NCBI GenBank assembly: GCA_002371215.1
Contig: DFGL01000072.1
Span: 1-8,262, forward strand
From: Ruminococcaceae bacterium UBA3751
GTDB lineage: Bacteria; Bacillota; Clostridia; Oscillospirales; Acutalibacteraceae
Direction of reading: 5' to 3'
Length of the DNA: 8,262 nt
Made by a program: the position numbers and the translations under genes. Shown here one piece after another: positions 5,419 to 8,262 of this stretch (the stretch's first letter is position 1; the number at the start of each line of letters is the position of its first letter). The notes below the pieces were generated by a model. That model had not been told where the DNA came from. It worked only from the letters and a program-made list of their open reading frames with translations, and did not search any database.

Positions 5419-6596
5419 TTAATTACGATAATTACTTAAACAAATCGCTTGTTGATATAAAGCCGTCTGGAATAAGAAAGTTTTTCTCTATTGCAGAGGA
5501 AATGGACAACGTTATTTCCCTCGGCGTCGGCGAGCCTGATTTTAAAACGCCGTGGCATATAAGACAGTACGGAATTGATTTTCTTGAGCAGGGCAAAACA
5601 AGATATACTGCAAACGCAGGACTTCTTGAACTGAGAAAAGAGATTTCCAATTATTATGCCCGTAAGTATTTAATTAAATATGAGCCTAAGGATGAAATTC
5701 TCGTTACCGTTGGCGGCAGCGAGGGAATTGATATGGCTATAAGAGCAGTTGTCTGCCCCGGCGATGAGGTGCTCGTTGTTGAGCCTTCCTTCGTATGCTA
5801 TAAACCCATAGTTGAGGTGTGCGGAGGCAAAGCAGTTCCGCTTGTTACCAAAGAGGAAAATGAGTTCAAACTTACCGCAAACGAGCTGAGAAACGCGATT
5901 ACAGACAAAACAAAGCTACTTATCCTGCCTTACCCGAATAATCCGACGGGCGCAATAATGACGGAAAGCGAACTTAAAGAAATTGCAAAGGTTGTTATTG
6001 AAAAGGATATCCTCGTTCTTTCCGATGAGATTTACAGCGAGCTTACGTTTACGGAGGAAGGGCATTTTTCAATTGCTTCACTAAACGGGATGCAGGAACG
6101 CACTATTGTTATTAACGGCTTTTCAAAAACCTATTCAATGACAGGCTGGAGGCTTGGATACGCTTTAGGCCCCGCTCCGATTATTAAACAGATGACAAAG
6201 CTTCATCAGTTTGCTATTATGTCCGCGCCTACTACTTCGCAGCAGGCGGCTATTGACGCTTTGAAAAACGGCGACGACGATATTCGCAAAATGAAGATGG
6301 ATTACGATATGAGGCGCCGTTTTACAGTTGACGGCTTCAGAAAAATCGGACTTGACTGTTTTGAGCCTAAGGGCGCGTTTTACGTTTTTCCATGCATAAA
6401 GTCAACAGGTCTTACGAGTGAGGAATTTGCGGAAAGGCTTATTAAATCAAAAAGAGTTGCAGTAGTTCCGGGAGACGCATTCGGAGATTGCGGCGAGGGT
6501 TATATCCGAGTTTCATATTGCTATTCGATTGACAATATCCGAGAAGCGATCAGACTTATCGGTGAATTTGTAAAGGAATTAAAGGATGAAGGTTAA
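5415..6596 (+). CDS. PLP-dependent class I/II aminotransferase (PatA/aspartate aminotransferase-like)
   Basis: This 393-residue fold-type I enzyme should move an amino group between an amino acid and a 2-oxo acid in the cytoplasm. The PLP lysine is Lys238 in NGFSKTYSMTGWRLGY. Other family landmarks are the N-terminal SGIRKF (18-23) with SLGVGEPDF (35-43), the PYPNNPTG motif (172-179; Asn176 contacts PLP), SDEIYSEL (203-210; Asp204 binds the pyridine nitrogen, Tyr207 nearby), and Arg365 in YIRVSY, which binds the substrate carboxylate. The length is normal. Overall similarity, as I recall the sequence, is to Bacillus PatA-type enzymes; the amino donor cannot be fixed from sequence. The start is TTG 5415-5417, overlapping the regulator's TGA as TTGA. 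It restores the family's usual N-terminus, and an AGGGGG (5398-5403) lies 11 bases upstream, a slightly long spacing that hints at translational coupling. It overlaps ispE by 11 bases at the 3' end. Confidence 0.92.
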   Translation: MINYDNYLNKSLVDIKPSGIRKFFSIAEEMDNVISLGVGEPDFKTPWHIRQYGIDFLEQGKTRYTANAGLLELRKEISNYYARKYLIKYEPKDEILVTVGGSEGIDMAIRAVVCPGDEVLVVEPSFVCYKPIVEVCGGKAVPLVTKEENEFKLTANELRNAITDKTKLLILPYPNNPTGAIMTESELKEIAKVVIEKDILVLSDEIYSELTFTEEGHFSIASLNGMQERTIVINGFSKTYSMTGWRLGYALGPAPIIKQMTKLHQFAIMSAPTTSQQAAIDALKNGDDDIRKMKMDYDMRRRFTVDGFRKIGLDCFEPKGAFYVFPCIKSTGLTSEEFAERLIKSKRVAVVPGDAFGDCGEGYIRVSYCYSIDNIREAIRLIGEFVKELKDEG

Positions 6597-7470
6597 AGTT
6601 AAAGCATTTGCAAAAATCAATCTGCTTCTTGATATCTGCGCAAAGCGAAACGACGGTTATCACGACCTTTTTATGATTATGCAAAGCGTAGGCGTTTACG
6701 ATACCGTTACCGTAGAGCGAATTAAAGGCAGAGATATATTTATTTCCTGCAACATTGATGGCATTCCAACTGACAGTAAAAACATTGCTTATAAGGCTGC
6801 AGAAGCATTTTTTAACGCTAATAAAATCCGCATAACAAGCAGGGGAATAAGTATAAATATTGAAAAGCGGATACCTCATGCCGCAGGACTTGCGGGCGGA
6901 AGCGCTGACGGAGCGGCTGTTATTGTTGCTCTCAATCAGATTTATAATACCGGCTTATCTGAGGATGAGCTTTGTAAAATAGGCGCAACAATAGGCGCCG
7001 ACGTTCCGTTTTGTATTAAAGGCGGTACTCTTTTAGCTCAGGGAATAGGTGAGGTTTTAAGCAGTGTTAAGCCGCTCAGAAAATGTTTTATTCTTCTTGC
7101 CAAGCCTGATATTTCTGTTAATACCGGAAAGGCATTCTCACAGTTTGATGAAAACGGAAAAACTCATTCGCCCGATTGTCTCGGAATGCTTAAAGCAGTT
7201 TATTACCGTGATTTAAAGGATATTTCTTCAAAACTTGAAAATGTTTTTGAGCAGTTTATTGAGGTTCCTAACAGGGTTGACATTAAGCATATTATGAGGC
7301 ATAACGGTGCTCTCGGAACTTGTATGAGCGGTTCGGGACCGACTGTTTTTGGCATATTTGATAAAAAAGAAAACGCTGAAAAAGCCGCGTTGTGTCTTAC
7401 GAACTATGCGAAGGATATTATTGTTACAACGCCGGTAAGTAAGGGCTGTAAAGTTGAAATAATTGAATAA
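6586..7470 (+). CDS. ispE: 4-diphosphocytidyl-2-C-methyl-D-erythritol kinase
   Basis: IspE phosphorylates 4-diphosphocytidyl-2-C-methylerythritol with ATP, the fourth step of the MEP pathway to isoprenoid precursors. The 294-residue length is normal for the family and the GHMP-kinase signatures are intact: AKINLLL (9-15, with Lys10), the dipeptide GYH (24-26), the glycine-rich ATP loop PHAAGLAGGSADGAA (97-111), GADVPF (137-142, with the catalytic Asp139) and the C-terminal MSGSGPTVFG (247-256). The ATG start lies within the end of the aminotransferase gene (11-base overlap), with AAAGGA (6572-6577) eight bases upstream, so the two are probably translated from one mRNA. Its presence shows that the organism makes isoprenoids by the MEP route. 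A position just upstream of spoIIR is, to my knowledge, seen in other Clostridia. Confidence 0.96.
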   Translation: MKVKVKAFAKINLLLDICAKRNDGYHDLFMIMQSVGVYDTVTVERIKGRDIFISCNIDGIPTDSKNIAYKAAEAFFNANKIRITSRGISINIEKRIPHAAGLAGGSADGAAVIVALNQIYNTGLSEDELCKIGATIGADVPFCIKGGTLLAQGIGEVLSSVKPLRKCFILLAKPDISVNTGKAFSQFDENGKTHSPDCLGMLKAVYYRDLKDISSKLENVFEQFIEVPNRVDIKHIMRHNGALGTCMSGSGPTVFGIFDKKENAEKAALCLTNYAKDIIVTTPVSKGCKVEIIE

Positions 7471-7479
7471 AAAACCATG

Positions 7480-7512
7480 AACCTGCCAATCATACTTTGA
7501 AAGGCAGGTTTT
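7480..7512 (+). promoter_or_regulatory. Hairpin between ispE and spoIIR that includes the spoIIR ribosome site
   Basis: AACCTGCC (7480-7487) pairs perfectly with GGCAGGTT (7503-7510), enclosing a 15-base loop. The 3' arm is followed by only a short T-run (7509-7512, then AATT), so as a terminator it is weak to moderate. The only Shine-Dalgarno-like sequence for spoIIR, GGCAGG (7503-7508, eight bases before the ATG), is entirely within the stem. It may therefore end ispE transcripts, block spoIIR translation on read-through mRNA, or do both. No clear sigma-F promoter was found by eye upstream. Confidence 0.6.
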
Positions 7513-7516
7513 AATT

Positions 7517-8125
7517 ATGAAAAAAGCAACGTTTATATTCGTACCCTTATTTTTGATTTTAGTTGTTATATTTTGTATCATAACGCCGTCAGTAGCAATG
7601 AGCGAGGATTTAAGTCAAAAGGTTTTAAGGCTCCATATTCTTGCAAACAGCGACTGCGAAAACGACCAAAGATTAAAACTAAAAGTTCGTGACAGTATTA
7701 TTGAGTATTCTAATGAGCTTTATAGTGGATGTACAAGCGTTGAGGAAGCAATAAGTCGTTCTGAAAAGTCTCTTGATAAGATAATTAAAATTGCTGAATC
7801 AACAGTCCGGAAAAATGGCTTCAATTACAGTGTTAAAGCAGTTGTCAAAAAAGAATACTATAATACAAGGTATTATTCCGATTTTGTATTGCCCGCAGGT
7901 GAATATAACAGCGTTAAGATAGTAATTGGTGAAGGAAAGGGACATAATTGGTGGTGCGTTATGTTTCCGCAGGTCTGTCTAAGCGGCTGTACTGACGATT
8001 TTAACGGCTATATTACTGACGGGGAAAAACGTATGATAACCTCCGGCGGATATTCTGTAAGGCTTAAAAGTGTTGAATTGATTGAGAGGCTTAAATCAAA
8101 GGTAAAATCAAAAAACGGCGGGTGA
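7517..8125 (+). CDS. spoIIR: Stage II sporulation protein R
   Basis: SpoIIR is made in the forespore under sigma-F and exported to the intermembrane space, where it activates the protease SpoIIGA to process pro-sigma-E in the mother cell. This 202-residue protein has an N-terminal hydrophobic export segment (about 4-25) after MKK. Then come the family hallmarks: VLRLHILANSD (36-46) with QRLKLKVRDSI (51-61), VLPAGEYNSVKIVIGEGKGHNWWCVMFPQVC (124-154) with the near-invariant GEGKGHNWWCV core, and a basic C-terminal tail that may continue the helical SpoIIR ending. Family members are usually somewhat longer at the C-terminus, so this one is on the short side. The ATG is 46 bases after ispE. Its stop codon is inside the following terminator hairpin. 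The gene marks the organism as belonging to an endospore-forming lineage, though it does not prove that this strain sporulates. Confidence 0.95.
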   Translation: MKKATFIFVPLFLILVVIFCIITPSVAMSEDLSQKVLRLHILANSDCENDQRLKLKVRDSIIEYSNELYSGCTSVEEAISRSEKSLDKIIKIAESTVRKNGFNYSVKAVVKKEYYNTRYYSDFVLPAGEYNSVKIVIGEGKGHNWWCVMFPQVCLSGCTDDFNGYITDGEKRMITSGGYSVRLKSVELIERLKSKVKSKNGG

Positions 8126-8152
8126 AAATAATTTCATCCGCTTGATATTTTT
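8118..8152 (+). terminator. Strong terminator overlapping the spoIIR stop, likely bidirectional
   Basis: GCGGGTGAAA (8118-8127) pairs with TTTCATCCGC (8132-8141) over ten positions (one G-T) around an ATAA loop, followed by TTGATATTTTT on the plus strand. On the minus strand the stem is followed by CGTTTTTTGATTTT, a better T-run, so it should also stop leftward transcription. The spoIIR stop TGA (8123-8125) lies in the 5' arm. Confidence 0.85.
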
Positions 8153-8155
8153 CTA

Positions 8156-8184
8156 TTGACTTTTAGGGTAAAATCTATTAATAT
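8156..8184 (+). promoter_or_regulatory. Probable promoter of tRNA-Leu
   Basis: TTGACT (8156-8161), a 17-base spacer and TAATAT (8179-8184) suit a vegetative promoter, with transcription starting near 8191, a few bases before the tRNA 5' end at 8196. The -10 match is only moderate. It begins directly after the spoIIR terminator. Confidence 0.65.
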
Positions 8185-8195
8185 ATTAACGATGT

Positions 8196-8262
8196 GCTGG
8201 TGTGGCGAAATAGGCAGACGCAAGGGACTTAAAATCCCTCGCTGGCAACAGCGTACCGGTTC
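8196..8262 (+). tRNA. tRNA-Leu (anticodon TAA), cut by the window end
   Basis: The acceptor 5' strand GCTGGTG (8196-8202), the D-stem GCG/CGC, the anticodon stem AGGGA/TCCCT (8223-8227/8235-8239) with loop CTTAAAA (anticodon TAA), and a long variable arm CGCTG/CAGCG (8240-8244/8249-8253) are present, as expected for a class II leucine tRNA. The sequence stops after ACCGG and TTC of the T-arm, so the 3' acceptor strand lies outside the window. Confidence 0.92.

Noticed and set aside
6556..6879. Minus-strand open frame across the aminotransferase/ispE junction
   Set aside because: It is antisense to two well-supported genes and has no ribosome binding site or recognisable domain.
7380..7516. 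Sigma-F promoter for spoIIR
   Set aside because: Expected from family knowledge, but no pair of -35 and -10 elements at correct spacing could be found by eye, so none is annotated.
1..8262. Mobile element, CRISPR array, toxin-antitoxin or phage defence genes
   Set aside because: No recognisable transposase, integrase, regular direct repeats or defence domains are present; all genes of recognisable type are ordinary chromosomal ones.

Overview
The window looks like chromosomal DNA from an endospore-forming member of the Bacillota (Clostridia, perhaps the Oscillospiraceae/Ruminococcaceae side). The reasons are a spoIIR gene, strong AGGAGG-type ribosome binding sites, TTG start codons, AT-rich promoters of the vegetative sigma-A kind, the MEP isoprenoid gene ispE, and the UPF0237/UPF0210 gene pair common in this phylum. 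The placement below phylum is an inference from gene content only. I see no transposase, integrase, phage gene or CRISPR array; this is mostly core genome.

Layout from left to right. Bases 1-130 hold a GC-rich imperfect hairpin followed by AT-rich DNA without a gene. A consensus promoter (131-159) drives tRNA-Cys(GCA) (178-252), which ends at a hairpin terminator (258-290). Converging on it from the right is an MscS-type mechanosensitive channel gene (344-1405, minus). Divergent from that, after a roughly 200-base AT-rich spacer with a clear extended -10 promoter, is an unrecognised single-pass membrane protein with a Lys/Ala-rich cytoplasmic N-terminus (1622-2296, plus). Its terminator (2307-2334) is a near copy of the tRNA-Cys terminator and sits between it and the convergent two-gene operon on the minus strand: an ACT-domain protein (UPF0237, 3710-3979) followed by a UPF0210/DUF711 'PFL family' protein (2342-3697).

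Back-to-back promoters (4020-4048 minus, 4067-4095 plus) separate that operon from a rightward cluster: a PHP-family phosphatase of the HisJ type (4120-4929), an Lrp/AsnC regulator (4939-5418), a class I/II PLP aminotransferase (5415-6596), ispE (6586-7470) and spoIIR (7517-8125). The first four genes are overlapping or spaced by only a few bases and are probably co-transcribed. spoIIR lies 46 bases downstream of ispE behind a hairpin whose 3' arm contains the spoIIR Shine-Dalgarno sequence. A strong, potentially bidirectional terminator overlaps the spoIIR stop codon. The window then ends inside a tRNA-Leu(UAA) gene with its own promoter.

Functional reading: the amino-acid theme (histidinol-phosphatase-like PHP protein, Lrp-type sensor, aminotransferase) sits next to isoprenoid precursor synthesis and the forespore-to-mother-cell sporulation signal. 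No clearly new multi-gene system is visible. The least understood parts are the ACT/UPF0210 pair, the Lys/Ala-rich membrane protein, and the hairpin in front of spoIIR.
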